This document shows, piece after piece, positions 11,313 to 21,230 of a DNA stretch of 64,000 nucleotides. The stretch lies in assembly GCA_963931925.1 (NCBI GenBank), contig OZ007571.1, positions 57,991,478 to 58,055,477 of the forward strand. The letters are read 5' to 3'. The notes under the pieces were generated by a model. The model had not been told where the DNA came from and did no database searches. It worked only from the letters and a program-made list of their open reading frames with translations. Both the position numbers and the translations under genes were made by a program. Position 1 is the first letter of the stretch. The number at the start of each line of letters is the position of its first letter. The DNA comes from Onchidella celtica. Lineage: Eukaryota > Mollusca > Gastropoda > Systellommatophora > Onchidiidae.

Positions 11313-12806
11313 ATGAACATCTCTCTGGTATTGTTCTTACTACTGTCATTATCGGGTGACGTGGAGCTCAACCCTGGACCCCAGACCAGATTCCCCCCTT
11401 GCCCCGTTTGCCTTAAAAAATGTACCTGGAAAACGAGGGCCATCGCATGTGATAGTTGTGACCGCTGGTACCACATCGACTGTATGGGAATAAACTCAGT
11501 AATGTATGAAACACTGGGCAATAGCAGTGCCGCATGGGAATGTATCCAGTGTGGCATGCCAAGTTTTAGTTCCAGCTTATTCACTGATTTTCAATTAAAC
11601 TTAGACTGTAGTAGATCAAGATCCCACAATAGTTTTGATATCTTACAACATTTAGATACTAATAAAAGTAACACAGAAATACCAATCTTTGAACCAAAAT
11701 ATTCGTCAACCCCACACCCCAAATCCAAGAAAAAAGAGCCAGCCAAAGAGAAAACCACGTTCAGAACCCAGGTTATAAATTTTCAAAGCATTTGGAACAA
11801 GAAAGGAGAACTGAGCTCATTTTTGAACGAAACTAAACCTGACGTAATCATTGGAACAGAAACATGGCTAAACGAAAATATAAAAACCAGGGAAATTTCA
11901 ATTAATGATGATTATGAAATCTACAGAAATGATAGGAAGAAGAGAAGGGGCGGTGGGGTCTTGATAGCAGTGAAGAAGAACTTTGTTAGTGAAAAAATAC
12001 CTAGTGAGGAAGCAGGAGAAACTGTTCTCTGTAAGATTAGAGTGCAGGGTAAACCTCCTCTTGTTGTGGGTGCAGTCTATCGACCTCCTGGTAGTGACTT
12101 GGAAACTAGTAAGAACATTTGTAATGAACTTCTCAGTGCCTACCAAAAGAACAAAAAGGCTACCATCTGGATAGGAGGAGACTTCAATTTACCTGATATA
12201 AACTGGGAAGAAGGAAATGTGAAGAGTTGCCAAAACTTAAGAGAAATAAATGACCTATTTTTAGACAGTGCTGCGGATATAGGCCTAGAGCAAGCAGTAA
12301 AAGAGACCACTCGAGGAGATGCACTGTTAGACCTATTCTTTACTAATTTCCCTAACCTTACAAGAGAGATCAAAATTCTTCCTGGACTAGGGGACCATGA
12401 CATAGTCCAGATTGATTCAGAACTGAAACCCTTTAAGAAAAGACCTATTAGGCGACAGATTTACCTATGGAATCAGACAGACGAAAATAATTTGAAAAGG
12501 GAGGCAGCAACTTTTGGCACTTTTTTCATGAAATACCACTCTTCAAAAACTGACGCAAACAAACTCTGGGACTGTATCAAGTTAAATTTGAACATGATCA
12601 TGGAAAATGTCCCAACAAAAATGTCATCCACAAAAATTCACCAACCCTGGATAAATACTTTAACAAAAAGATTAGTTCGGAAAAAATATAAATGGTTCAA
12701 AAAAATGAAACAGTGCAACTCCGAACGAGTGAAAAACAAATATCTAGAAATTAAAAGATTGACACAGAAAGAATGCCGGAAAGCTCGTAATAATTTATAT
12801 CCATGA
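11313..12806 (+). pseudogene. Copy A: leader/2A, PHD finger, endonuclease
   Basis: 497 codons. Residues 1-23 are a hydrophobic leader that runs directly into SGDVELNPGP, the 2A consensus D-V/I-E-x-N-P-G-P. Residues about 28-82 form a C4HC3 PHD finger (CPVC, CDSC, WYHIDC, WECIQC). Residues about 150-365 are an APE-type endonuclease with GTETWLN, VVGAVYRPP, IGGDFNLPDINW and GLGDHD. One extra T in the run at 12794-12796, compared with copy B, shifts the frame and stops it at 12806. The rest of the polyprotein resumes in the next frame. Confidence 0.88.
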
Positions 12807-12807
12807 G

Positions 12808-13755
12808 ATGATAAGTGATTCATCTGATAACAGTAAAAAACTTTGGAGATATGTGAAAAGTAAAAATAAAGAAAACTTAGGAGTAGCCGCACTGAACGAT
12901 GAGAGAGGGCACAAACAGCAAGATGCCCAAAAAAGAGCCAATATCTTAAATACTCAATTTTGTAAGGTCTTTTCCGACCCAGGGGGAGTCTTCTCGGGAG
13001 AGCTGAGTGATGCCAAACTGCCGGATATGGATCAAATATTTGTCACAGAAAATGGAGTACTGAAACTTTTGGAAAACCTTAACGAAAATAAAGCTACAGG
13101 GCCTGATGGAATTCCCGCCAAATTACTGAAACTCTGTGCCAAGGAAATTGCCCCCGTTTACACTTTGTTATTTAGAGCTTCAATTGAACAAGGAAAAATA
13201 CCGGAAGACTGGAAAAAAGCAAATGTAGTACCCATTTTTAAGAAAGGAAATAGAGCTAGTCCTGAAAATTATAGACCAGTCTCCCTGACATCAATATCTT
13301 GTAAACTTTTAGAGCATATCTTGCATACCAGCATCATGAAGCATCTCGAGAAACACTCAGTTTTAACACATGTACAGCATGGTTTTAGAAAACACAGGTC
13401 GTGTGAGTCCCAGCTGGTCACAACTTGCAATGATTTTGTTAATAACTTGAATAACAACAGGCAGACTGATACCATCTTATTAGATTTCAGTAAAGCCTTC
13501 GATAAAGTGCACCATGCTAGCCTCTTGACTAAACTAAACCATTATGGAGTTAGAAACAGTACTTTGAAGTGGATTAAGTCTTTCTTAGAAAATAGAACAC
13601 AGATAGTCGTCGTTGATGGAAAGTCATCCAATCCTGCAGCTGTTCTCTCGGGAGTACCCCAGGGTACTGTAATGGGCCCCTTACTATTCCTAGTTTATAT
13701 TAACGATATGCCAAGTAAGATCTCTCCAGGCACTAAAATTACGACTGTTTGCTGA
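12808..13755 (+). pseudogene. Copy A: reverse transcriptase, first part
   Basis: Continues copy A after its private frameshift. It holds the RT core: VVPIFKKGN, YRPVSLTSISCKLLE, QHGFRKHRSCESQL, LDFSKAFDKVHH and LSGVPQGTVMGPLLFLVYIN. The frame stops just before the catalytic FADD, which is read in the +1 frame from 13748. Confidence 0.9.
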
Positions 13756-14569
13756 TGATAGCCTCCTCTATAGAACAATAAACTCAAAAGAAGATACGGA
13801 AATTTTACAGAAAGATCTAGACAGTCTACAAAAATGGGAGAGGGACTGGCGTATGGAATTCCACCCCAATAAATGCCAAGTCCTGAGAATTTCAAATAAA
13901 AAACACAACATCACCTCAGACTACTTTATACACGACGAAAAATTGAGCGAAACACATGAGGCTAAATATTTGGGAGTTACATTGGACAGAAAACTTACAT
14001 GGAACCAACACATTAATAACACATGTAACAAAGCAAACGGTGTACTAGCATTTCTAAAAAGGAACATCTCTAACTGCGATAGGAAAGTAAAAGAGAAATG
14101 CTATAACACCTTTGTGAGGCCCTCCCCAGAGTATGGCTGCAGTGTCTGGGACCCCCACTGTCGAATAAACATAGACCAACTGGAAAGGGTCCAGAGGAGA
14201 GCTGCCCGCTTTGTGACGAATGACTATACTAGAAGTAGTAGTGTAAATAAAATGATGAGAGGCCTCGAGTGGACACCATTAGAAGAGAAGAGAGCAAAAA
14301 ACAAAGTAAAAATATTTTATAAAGGCAGGGAAGGAAATATCCATATCCCACTGAACCACCTCACCATTAATACCAGAGGCAACAGAAGGAATAATATAAA
14401 ATGTAACATCCCAAGCTCACGGGTTAACAGCCATCTTTATTCTTTTTACCCTAATGTCATCAGGATGTGGAACAACCTCCCGGCAGAAGTCCAAACACCA
14501 TCGTCTGCAACGACTTTCGACAATGAATTTAAGAACATTATTATCCGTTGCAGCTACCATTGTAACTAA
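13739..14569 (+). pseudogene. Copy A: reverse transcriptase FADD box to C-terminus
   Basis: In the +1 frame, LRLFADDSLLYR (13739 onward) supplies the catalytic Asp pair. It is followed by HPNKCQVLRIS, KYLGVTLDRKLTW and the C-terminal thumb-like region, ending RCSYHCN at 14569. The equivalent reading in B is 18864-19694. Confidence 0.85.
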
Positions 14570-14594
14570 AGTGCGGGTTGTATTTCTGTGCACT

Positions 14595-15782
14595 CAGCTG
14601 GGACTCACACGACCTGTATTTTCTAAAACCATGCTGTACATGTGTTAAAACCGAGTGTCTCTCGAGATGCTTCATGATGCTGGTGTGCAAAATATGCTCT
14701 AAAAGCTTACAAGATATTGATGTCAGGGAGACTGGTCTATAATTTTCAGGACTAGCCTTATTTCCTTTCTTAAAAATGGGTACAACATTTGCTTTTTTCC
14801 AGTCTTCCGGTATTTTTCCTTGTTCGATTGAAGCTCTAAACAACAAAATGTAAACGGGGCCAATTTCCTTGGCACAAAGTTTCAGTAATTTGGCGGTAAT
14901 TCCATCAGGCCCTGTAGCTTTATTTTCATTAAGGTTTTCCAAAAGTTTCAGTACTCCATTTTCTGTAACAAATATTTCATCCATATCCGGCAGCTTGGCG
15001 CCACTCAGCTCTCCCGGGTAGACACCCCCTGGGTCAGAAAAGACCTTACAAAATTGAGTATTTAAAATATTGGCTCTTTTTTGGGCATCTTGCTGTGGGT
15101 GTCCTCTCTCATCGTTCAGTGCCGCTATTCCAAAGTTTTCTTTGTTTTTACTTTTCACATATCTCCATAGTTTTTTGCTGTTATCGCTTGTATCACTTAT
15201 CATGTCATGGACATAATTATTATGAGCTTTCCAGCATTCTTTCTGGGTCAATCTTTTGATTTCTAGATATTTTTTTTTTACTCGTTCGGAGTTGCACTGT
15301 TTCATTTTTTTGAACCATTTATATTTTTTCCGGACTAATCGTTTCGTTAAAGTATTTATCCAGGGTTGATGAATTTTCGTGGATGACATTTTTGTTGTAA
15401 CATTTTCCATGATAGTATTCAGGTTTAACTTGATACAGTCCCAAAGTTTGTTTGCGTCCGTTTTTGAAGAGTGGTATTTCCTGAAAAAACTGCCAAAAGT
15501 TGCTGCCTCTCTTTTCAGTATATTTTCGTCTGTCTGATTCCATAGGTAAATCTGTCGCCTAATAGGTCTTTTTATAAAGGGTTTCGGTTCTGAATCGATT
15601 TGAACTATGTCATGGTCCCCTAGGCCAGGGAGAATTTTGAGCTCTCTTGTAAGGTTAGGGAAATTACTAAAGAATAGGTCTAACAGTGCATCTCCTCGAG
15701 TGGTTTCTTTTACTGCTTGCTCTAGGCCCATGTCCGCAATGCTATCTAAAAATAAGTCATTTATTTCTCTTAAATTTTGGCA
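14595..15782 (-). mobile_element. Inverted LINE fragment D1
   Basis: The minus strand reads the same LINE from the endonuclease C-terminus (GLEQAVKETTRGDALLDLFF) to the RT GFRKYRSCESQL block. It comes from a different copy than A-C (for example SNFPNLTREL and SEPKPF replace TNFPNLTREI and SELKPF). It is open for about 390 codons but lacks both ends. It joins copy A at CAC|T|CAGCTGGG. It is followed at 15787-15813 by a short sense-strand piece CCAACTATAAAAGAAGAAG resembling the natural 3' end of the LINE (25031-25053). Inverted 5' part plus short sense 3' part fits twin-priming, and D1 may have landed in copy A. Confidence 0.85.
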
Positions 15783-15786
15783 CGAA

Positions 15787-15813
15787 CCAACTATAAAAGA
15801 AGAAGAAGAAGAA
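15787..15813 (+). repeat. Short LINE 3' end with GAA tail
   Basis: CCAACTATAAAAGAAGAAG followed by more GAA matches the terminus of copy C (CCAACTATGAAAGAAGAAG at 25031). It marks the 3' end of the insertion containing D1. The duplicated copy is at 20912-20938. Confidence 0.7.
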
Positions 15814-15841
15814 CTTCCCTAGGCTATATTTGTCGATTGTC

Positions 15842-15950
15842 AGATTGATATGTAACGACGTGAGGGTCTAGTCAGTTTGTATCATCGAGGCCATAGGCCG
15901 ATGTTCGTCTGGGCAGTAGTCAGATTGACATATCGGGGAAAGCCGCCGGG
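15842..15950 (+). repeat. Dispersed ~110-bp repeat at the 5' edge of copy B
   Basis: About 90 percent identical by eye to 38331-38436, with the same order of blocks (GTCAGATTGATA, GTGAGGGTCTAGTCAG, GAGGCCATAGGCCGATG, CAGTAGTCAGATTGACATAT). At 38437 the repeat continues with GTAGCTATGTATC. Here it is interrupted by the LINE, and GTAGCTATGTATTG appears only after the LINE 3' end at 25054. The LINE therefore probably inserted into this repeat. Confidence 0.65.
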
Positions 15951-16105
15951 GTTTTTTAACACGTATATTATACCAACAGTGTTTTCACTGTACTTTTATA
16001 TGAATTGGAAGTGAATGTGAATTGTAATTTGACTAAATTTGTAATCTCTTGGTCCCAGATTGTGATTATAACTGGAAGGTAAGGGTGGACTGAAAAATTT
16101 CCAAT

Positions 16106-18880
16106 ATGGCGACCGCTTGTGCCGGTGGGAAGTCCACGTCTCGTGTCACTATCAAGAATGAGACAGTGAGATCTCTCCTCTTAATGTTGATAAGTTTATT
16201 GTTCACCGTTTTAGTATATAGATCTAGACCAGAACTGTATTCACTTGGATGTAGATGGGATATTAGATCTAGATCTGGACATGAGGCTAATTATAACAAC
16301 TGGAAACTTAGTGTTGTCAACTCGCCTAAATCCAGGACCTCAGTAATAAACAACTGGTCTGTCCTCGGACAGAAAAGTAGATATAGATCTAGATCTAGAA
16401 CCAGTTCGAAATTTAGGCTAAATAGTTCTTCAAATAAAATGAACATCTCTCTGGTATTGTTCTTACTACTGTCATTATCGGGTGACGTGGAGCTCAACCC
16501 TGGACCCCAGACCAGATTCCCCCCTTGCCCCGTTTGCCTTAAAAAATGTACCTGGAAAACGAGGGCCATCGCATGTGATAGTTGTGACCGCTGGTACCAC
16601 ATCGACTGTATGGGAATAAACTCAGTAATGTATGAAACACTGGGCAATAGCAGTGCCGCATGGGAATGTATCCAGTGTGGCATGCCAAATTTTAGTTCCA
16701 GCTTATTCACTGATTTTCAATTAAACTTAGACCGTAGTAGATCAAGATCCCACAATAGTTTTGATATCTTACAACATTTAAATACTAATAAAAGTAACAC
16801 AGAAATACCAATCTTTGATCCAAAATGTTCGTCAACCCCACACCCCAAATCCAAGAAAAAAGAGCCAGCCAAAGAGAAAACCACGTTCAGAACCCAGGTT
16901 ATAAATTTTCAAAGCATTTGGAATAAGAAAGAAGAACTGAGCTTACTTCTGAATGAAACTAAACCTGATGTAATCATCGGAACAGAAACATGGCTAAACG
17001 AAAATATAAAAACCAGTGAAATTTCGATTAACGATGATTATGAAATCTACAGAAATGATAGGAAGAAGAGAAGGGGAGGTGGGGTCTTGATAGCAGTGAA
17101 GAAGAACTTAGTTAGTGAAAAAATACCTAGTGAGGAAGCAGGAGAAACTGTTTTCTGTATGATTAGTGTGAAGGGTAAACCTCCTCTGGTTGTGGGTGCA
17201 GTCTATCGACCTCCTAGTAGTGACTTGGAAACTAGTAAGAACATTTGTAATGAACTTCTCAGTGCCTACCAAAAGAACAAAAAGGCTACCATCTGGATAG
17301 GAGGAGATTTCAATTTGCCTGATATAAACTGGGAAGAAGGAAATGTGAAGAGTTGCCAAAACTTAAGAGAAATAAATGACCTATTTTTAGACAGTACTGC
17401 GGATATAGGCCTAGAGCAAGCAGTAAAAGAGACCACTCGAGGAGATGCACTGTTAGACCTATTTTTTACTAATTTCCCTAACCTTACAAGAGAGATCAAA
17501 ATTCTTCCTGGACTAGGGGACCATGACATAGTCCAGATTGATTCAGAACTGAAACCCTTTAAGAAAAGACCTATTAGGCGACAGATTTACCTATGGAATC
17601 AGACAGACGAAAATAATTTGAAAAGGGAGGCAGCAACTTTTGGCAGTTTCTTCATGAAATACCACTCTTCAAAAACTGACGCAAACAAACTCTGGGATTG
17701 TATCAAATTAAATCTGAACATGATCATGGAAAATGTCCCAACAAAAATGTCATCCACAAAAATTCACCAACCCTGGATAAATACTTTAACGAAAAGATTA
17801 GTTCGAAAAAAACATAAATGGTTCAAAAAAATGAAACAGTGCAACTCCGAACGAGTGAAAAACAAATATCTAGAAATTAAAAGATTGACCCAGAAAGAAT
17901 GCCGGAAAGCTCATAATAATTATATCCATGAGATGATAAGTGATACATCTGATAACAGTAAAAAACTTTGGAGGTATGTGAAAAGTAAAAATAAAGAAAA
18001 CTTAGGAGTAGCCGCACTGATCGATGAGAGAGGGCACCCACAGCAAGATGCCCAAAAAAGAGCCAATATCTTAAATACTCAATTTTGTAAGGTCTTTTCC
18101 GACCCAGGGGGTGTCTTCTCGGGAGAGCTGGGTGGTGCCAAACTGCCGGATATGGATGAAATATATGTCACAGAAAATGGAGTACTGAAACTTTTGGAAA
18201 ACCTTAACGAAAATAAAGCTACAGGGCCTGATGGAATTCCCGCCAAATTACTGAAACTCTGTGCCAAGGAAATTGCCCCCGTTTACACTTTGTTATTTAG
18301 AGCTTCAATTGAACAAGGAAAAATACCGGAAGACTGGAAAAAAGCAAATGTAGTACCCATTTTTAAGAAAGGAAATAGAGCTAGTCCTGAAAATTATAGA
18401 CCAGTCTCCCTGACATCAATATCCTGCAAACTGTTAGAGCATATCTTGCACACCAGCATCATGAAGCATCTCGAGAGACACTCGGTTTTAACACATGTAC
18501 AGCATGGTTTTAGAAAACACAGGTCGTGTGAGTCCCAGCTGGTCACAACTTGCAATGATTTTGTTAATAACTTGAATAACAACAAGCAGACTGATACCAT
18601 CTTATTAGATTTCAGTAAAGCCTTCGATAAAGTGCACCATGCTAGTCTATTGACTAAATTAAACCATTATGGAGTTAGAAACAGTACTTTGAAGTGGATT
18701 AAGTCTTTCTTAGAAAACAGAACACAGATAGTCGTCGTTGACGGAAAGTCATCCAATCCTGCTGCTGTTCTCTCGGGAGTACCCCAGGGTACTGTAATGG
18801 GCCCCTTACTATTCCTAGTTTATATTAACGATATGCCAAGTAAGATCTCTCCAGGCACTAAAATTACGACTGTTTGCTGA
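16106..18880 (+). CDS. Copy B: LINE polyprotein (leader, 2A, PHD, APE, RT)
   Basis: 924 codons. Residues 1-111 are an upstream segment with a hydrophobic stretch at about 22-38 (RSLLLMLISLLFTVLVYRSR) and a basic, serine-rich remainder. Met112 starts a second leader ending in DVELNPGP (127-134; skipping expected between Gly133 and Pro134). A C4HC3 PHD finger spans about 139-193. The APE endonuclease spans about 262-480 (GTETWL, YRPP, GGDFN, GDHD). The RT runs from about 690 to the end (GFRKHRSC, DFSKAFDKVHH, SGVPQGTVMGPLLF). The frame ends TTVC* because of an A-run (18860-18863) just before the FADD box, which is in the +1 frame. It belongs to the CR1/L2-like group of APE LINEs; the exact clade is not fixed. 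Confidence 0.88.
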   Translation: MATACAGGKSTSRVTIKNETVRSLLLMLISLLFTVLVYRSRPELYSLGCRWDIRSRSGHEANYNNWKLSVVNSPKSRTSVINNWSVLGQKSRYRSRSRTSSKFRLNSSSNKMNISLVLFLLLSLSGDVELNPGPQTRFPPCPVCLKKCTWKTRAIACDSCDRWYHIDCMGINSVMYETLGNSSAAWECIQCGMPNFSSSLFTDFQLNLDRSRSRSHNSFDILQHLNTNKSNTEIPIFDPKCSSTPHPKSKKKEPAKEKTTFRTQVINFQSIWNKKEELSLLLNETKPDVIIGTETWLNENIKTSEISINDDYEIYRNDRKKRRGGGVLIAVKKNLVSEKIPSEEAGETVFCMISVKGKPPLVVGAVYRPPSSDLETSKNICNELLSAYQKNKKATIWIGGDFNLPDINWEEGNVKSCQNLREINDLFLDSTADIGLEQAVKETTRGDALLDLFFTNFPNLTREIKILPGLGDHDIVQIDSELKPFKKRPIRRQIYLWNQTDENNLKREAATFGSFFMKYHSSKTDANKLWDCIKLNLNMIMENVPTKMSSTKIHQPWINTLTKRLVRKKHKWFKKMKQCNSERVKNKYLEIKRLTQKECRKAHNNYIHEMISDTSDNSKKLWRYVKSKNKENLGVAALIDERGHPQQDAQKRANILNTQFCKVFSDPGGVFSGELGGAKLPDMDEIYVTENGVLKLLENLNENKATGPDGIPAKLLKLCAKEIAPVYTLLFRASIEQGKIPEDWKKANVVPIFKKGNRASPENYRPVSLTSISCKLLEHILHTSIMKHLERHSVLTHVQHGFRKHRSCESQLVTTCNDFVNNLNNNKQTDTILLDFSKAFDKVHHASLLTKLNHYGVRNSTLKWIKSFLENRTQIVVVDGKSSNPAAVLSGVPQGTVMGPLLFLVYINDMPSKISPGTKITTVC
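16484..16507 (+). other. 2A-like ribosome-skipping motif (copy B)
   Basis: Encodes DVELNPGP, a perfect match to the 2A consensus D-V/I-E-x-N-P-G-P. It lies immediately after the hydrophobic run ISLVLFLLLSLSG. The same motif is in copies A (11358-11381) and C (21609-21632). 2A-like peptides are known in APE-type LINEs of sea urchins and molluscs, some of which double as signal sequences. Confidence 0.9.
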
Positions 18881-19694
18881 TGATAGCCTTCTTTATAGAA
18901 TAATAAACTCAAAAGAAGATACGGAAATCCTACAGAAAGATCTAGACAGTCTACAAAAATGGGAGAGGGACTGGCGTATGGAATTCCACCCCAATAAATG
19001 CCAAGTCCTGAGAATTTCAAATAAAAACCACAACATCACCTCAGACTACTTTATACACGACGAAAAATTGAGCGAAACATATGAGGCTAAATATTTGGGT
19101 GTAACATTGGACAGAAAACTTACATGGAGTCAACATAATAATATCACATGTAACAAAGCAAACAGCATACTAGCATTTCTGAAAAGGAACATCTCTAACT
19201 GCGATAGGAAAGTAAAAGAGAAATGCTATAACACCTTTGTGAGGCCCTCCCCAGAGTATGGCTGCAGTGTCTGGGACCCCCACTGTCGAATAAACATAGA
19301 CCAACTGGAAAGGGTCCAGAGGAGAGCTGCCCGCTTTGTGACGAATGACTATACTAGAAGTAGTAGTGTAAATAAAATGATGAGAGGCCTCGAGTGGACA
19401 CCATTAGAAGAGAAGAGAGCAAAAAACAAAGTAAAAATATTTTATAAAGGCAGGGAAGGAAATATCCATATCCCACTGAACCACCTCACCATTAATACCA
19501 GAGGCAACAGAAGGAATAATATAAAATGTAACATCCCAAGCTCACGGGTTAACAGCCATCTTTATTCTTTTTACCCTAATGTCATCAGGATGTGGAACAA
19601 CCTCCCGGCAGAAGTCCAAACACCATCGTCTGCAACGACTTTCGACAATGAATTTAAGAACATTATTATCCGTTGCAGCTACCATTGTAACTAA
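18864..19694 (+). CDS. Copy B: RT FADD box to C-terminus (+1 frame)
   Basis: The +1 frame reads LRLFADDSLLYR, then the RT palm/thumb remainder through HPNKCQVLRIS, KYLGVTLDRKLTWSQ and the C-terminal region to the stop at 19694. It overlaps the upstream frame end by a few codons. It would be joined to the upstream frame only by a +1 shift, or if the A-run has one base too many. Confidence 0.85.
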   Translation, partial: LRLFADDSLLYRIINSKEDTEILQKDLDSLQKWERDWRMEFHPNKCQVLRISNKNHNITSDYFIHDEKLSETYEAKYLGVTLDRKLTWSQHNNITCNKANSILAFLKRNISNCDRKVKEKCYNTFVRPSPEYGCSVWDPHCRINIDQLERVQRRAARFVTNDYTRSSSVNKMMRGLEWTPLEEKRAKNKVKIFYKGREGNIHIPLNHLTINTRGNRRNNIKCNIPSSRVNSHLYSFYPNVIRMWNNLPAEVQTPSSATTFDNEFKNIIIRCSYHCN

Positions 19695-19719
19695 AGTGCG
19701 GGTTGTATTTCTGTGCACT

Positions 19720-20907
19720 CAGCTGGGACTCACACGACCTGTATTTTCTAAAACCATGCTGTACATGTGTTAAAACCGAGTGTCTCTCGAGATGCTTCAT
19801 GATGCTGGTGTGCAAAATATGCTCTAAAAGCTTACAAGATATTGATGTCAGGGAGACTGGTCTATAATTTTCAGGACTAGCCTTATTTCCTTTCTTAAAA
19901 ATGGGTACAACATTTGCTTTTTTCCAGTCTTCCGGTATTTTTCCTTGTTCGATTGAAGCTCTAAACAACAAAATGTAAACGGGGCCAATTTCCTTGGCAC
20001 AAAGTTTCAGTAATTTGGCGGTAATTCCATCAGGCCCTGTAGCTTTATTTTCATTAAGGTTTTCCAAAAGTTTCAGTACTCCATTTTCTGTAACAAATAT
20101 TTCATCCATATCCGGCAGCTTGGCGCCACTCAGCTCTCCCGGGTAGACACCCCCTGGGTCAGAAAAGACCTTACAAAATTGAGTATTTAAAATATTGGCT
20201 CTTTTTTGGGCATCTTGCTGTGGGTGTCCTCTCTCATCGTTCAGTGCCGCTATTCCAAAGTTTTCTTTGTTTTTACTTTTCACATATCTCCATAGTTTTT
20301 TGCTGTTATCGCTTGTATCACTTATCATGTCATGGACATAATTATTATGAGCTTTCCAGCATTCTTTCTGGGTCAATCTTTTGATTTCTAGATATTTTTT
20401 TTTTACTCGTTCGGAGTTGCACTGTTTCATTTTTTTGAACCATTTATATTTTTTCCGGACTAATCGTTTCGTTAAAGTATTTATCCAGGGTTGATGAATT
20501 TTCGTGGATGACATTTTTGTTGTAACATTTTCCATGATAGTATTCAGGTTTAACTTGATACAGTCCCAAAGTTTGTTTGCGTCCGTTTTTGAAGAGTGGT
20601 ATTTCCTGAAAAAACTGCCAAAAGTTGCTGCCTCTCTTTTCAGTATATTTTCGTCTGTCTGATTCCATAGGTAAATCTGTCGCCTAATAGGTCTTTTTAT
20701 AAAGGGTTTCGGTTCTGAATCGATTTGAACTATGTCATGGTCCCCTAGGCCAGGGAGAATTTTGAGCTCTCTTGTAAGGTTAGGGAAATTACTAAAGAAT
20801 AGGTCTAACAGTGCATCTCCTCGAGTGGTTTCTTTTACTGCTTGCTCTAGGCCCATGTCCGCAATGCTATCTAAAAATAAGTCATTTATTTCTCTTAAAT
20901 TTTGGCA
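19720..20907 (-). mobile_element. Inverted LINE fragment D2 (duplicate of D1)
   Basis: Its translation is identical to D1, displaced by 5125 bp, with the same junctions and the same short GAA-tailed sense end at 20912-20938. It is a product of the tandem duplication, not an independent insertion. Confidence 0.9.
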
Positions 20908-20966
20908 CGAACCAACTATAAAAGAAGAAGAAGAAGAACTTCCCTAGGCTATATTTGTCGATTGTC

Positions 20967-21075
20967 AGATTGATATGTAACGACGTGAGGGTCTAGTCAG
21001 TTTGTATCATCGAGGCCATAGGCCGATGTTCGTCTGGGCAGTAGTCAGATTGACATATCGGGGAAAGCCGCCGGG
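20967..21075 (+). repeat. Dispersed ~110-bp repeat, duplicated copy
   Basis: Same as 15842-15950, shifted by 5125 bp, at the 5' edge of copy C. Confidence 0.7.
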
Positions 21076-21230
21076 GTTTTTTAACACGTATATTATACCA
21101 ACAGTGTTTTCACTGTACTTTTATATGAATTGGAAGTGAATGTGAATTGTAATTTGACTAAATTTGTAATCTCTTGGTCCCAGATTGTGATTATAACTGG
21201 AAGGTAAGGGTGGACTGAAAAATTTCCAAT

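Larger units (their letters stand above)
11311..14593 (+). mobile_element. CR1-like LINE copy A (5'- and 3'-truncated)
   Basis: Homologous to copies B and C but differing by a few percent. It begins within a base or two of the ATG at 11313 that starts the leader/2A peptide, so the whole 5' region and upstream 111 codons present in B are missing. It ends at TTCTGTGCAC (14593), about 210 bp short of the natural 3' end seen in copy C, where it meets inverted fragment D1. The coding region has a private frameshift near 12794-12797 and the frameshift at 13735-13738 common to all copies. Confidence 0.9.
15951..19718 (+). mobile_element. CR1-like LINE copy B, C/A recombinant
   Basis: From its 5' end at about 15951 to 19181 it matches copy C and not A. 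From 19252 it matches copy A and not C, including A's premature 3' end joined to an inverted D fragment. The switch lies in 19182-19251, where all three copies agree. This is the expected middle copy of an unequal-crossover duplication. The block is repeated with a period of exactly 5125 bp. Confidence 0.88.

Noticed and set aside
16439-16507. The 2A motif as evidence of an integrated picornavirus
   Set aside because: The motif sits in a LINE polyprotein with PHD, APE endonuclease and RT; 2A-like motifs are known in such LINEs, so no viral origin is needed.
16291-16710. Minus-strand 139-codon frame (and its copy at 21416) opposite the LINE leader and PHD region
   Set aside because: A shadow of the coding strand; it disappears in the homologous part of copy A apart from the shared stretch, and it has no motif.
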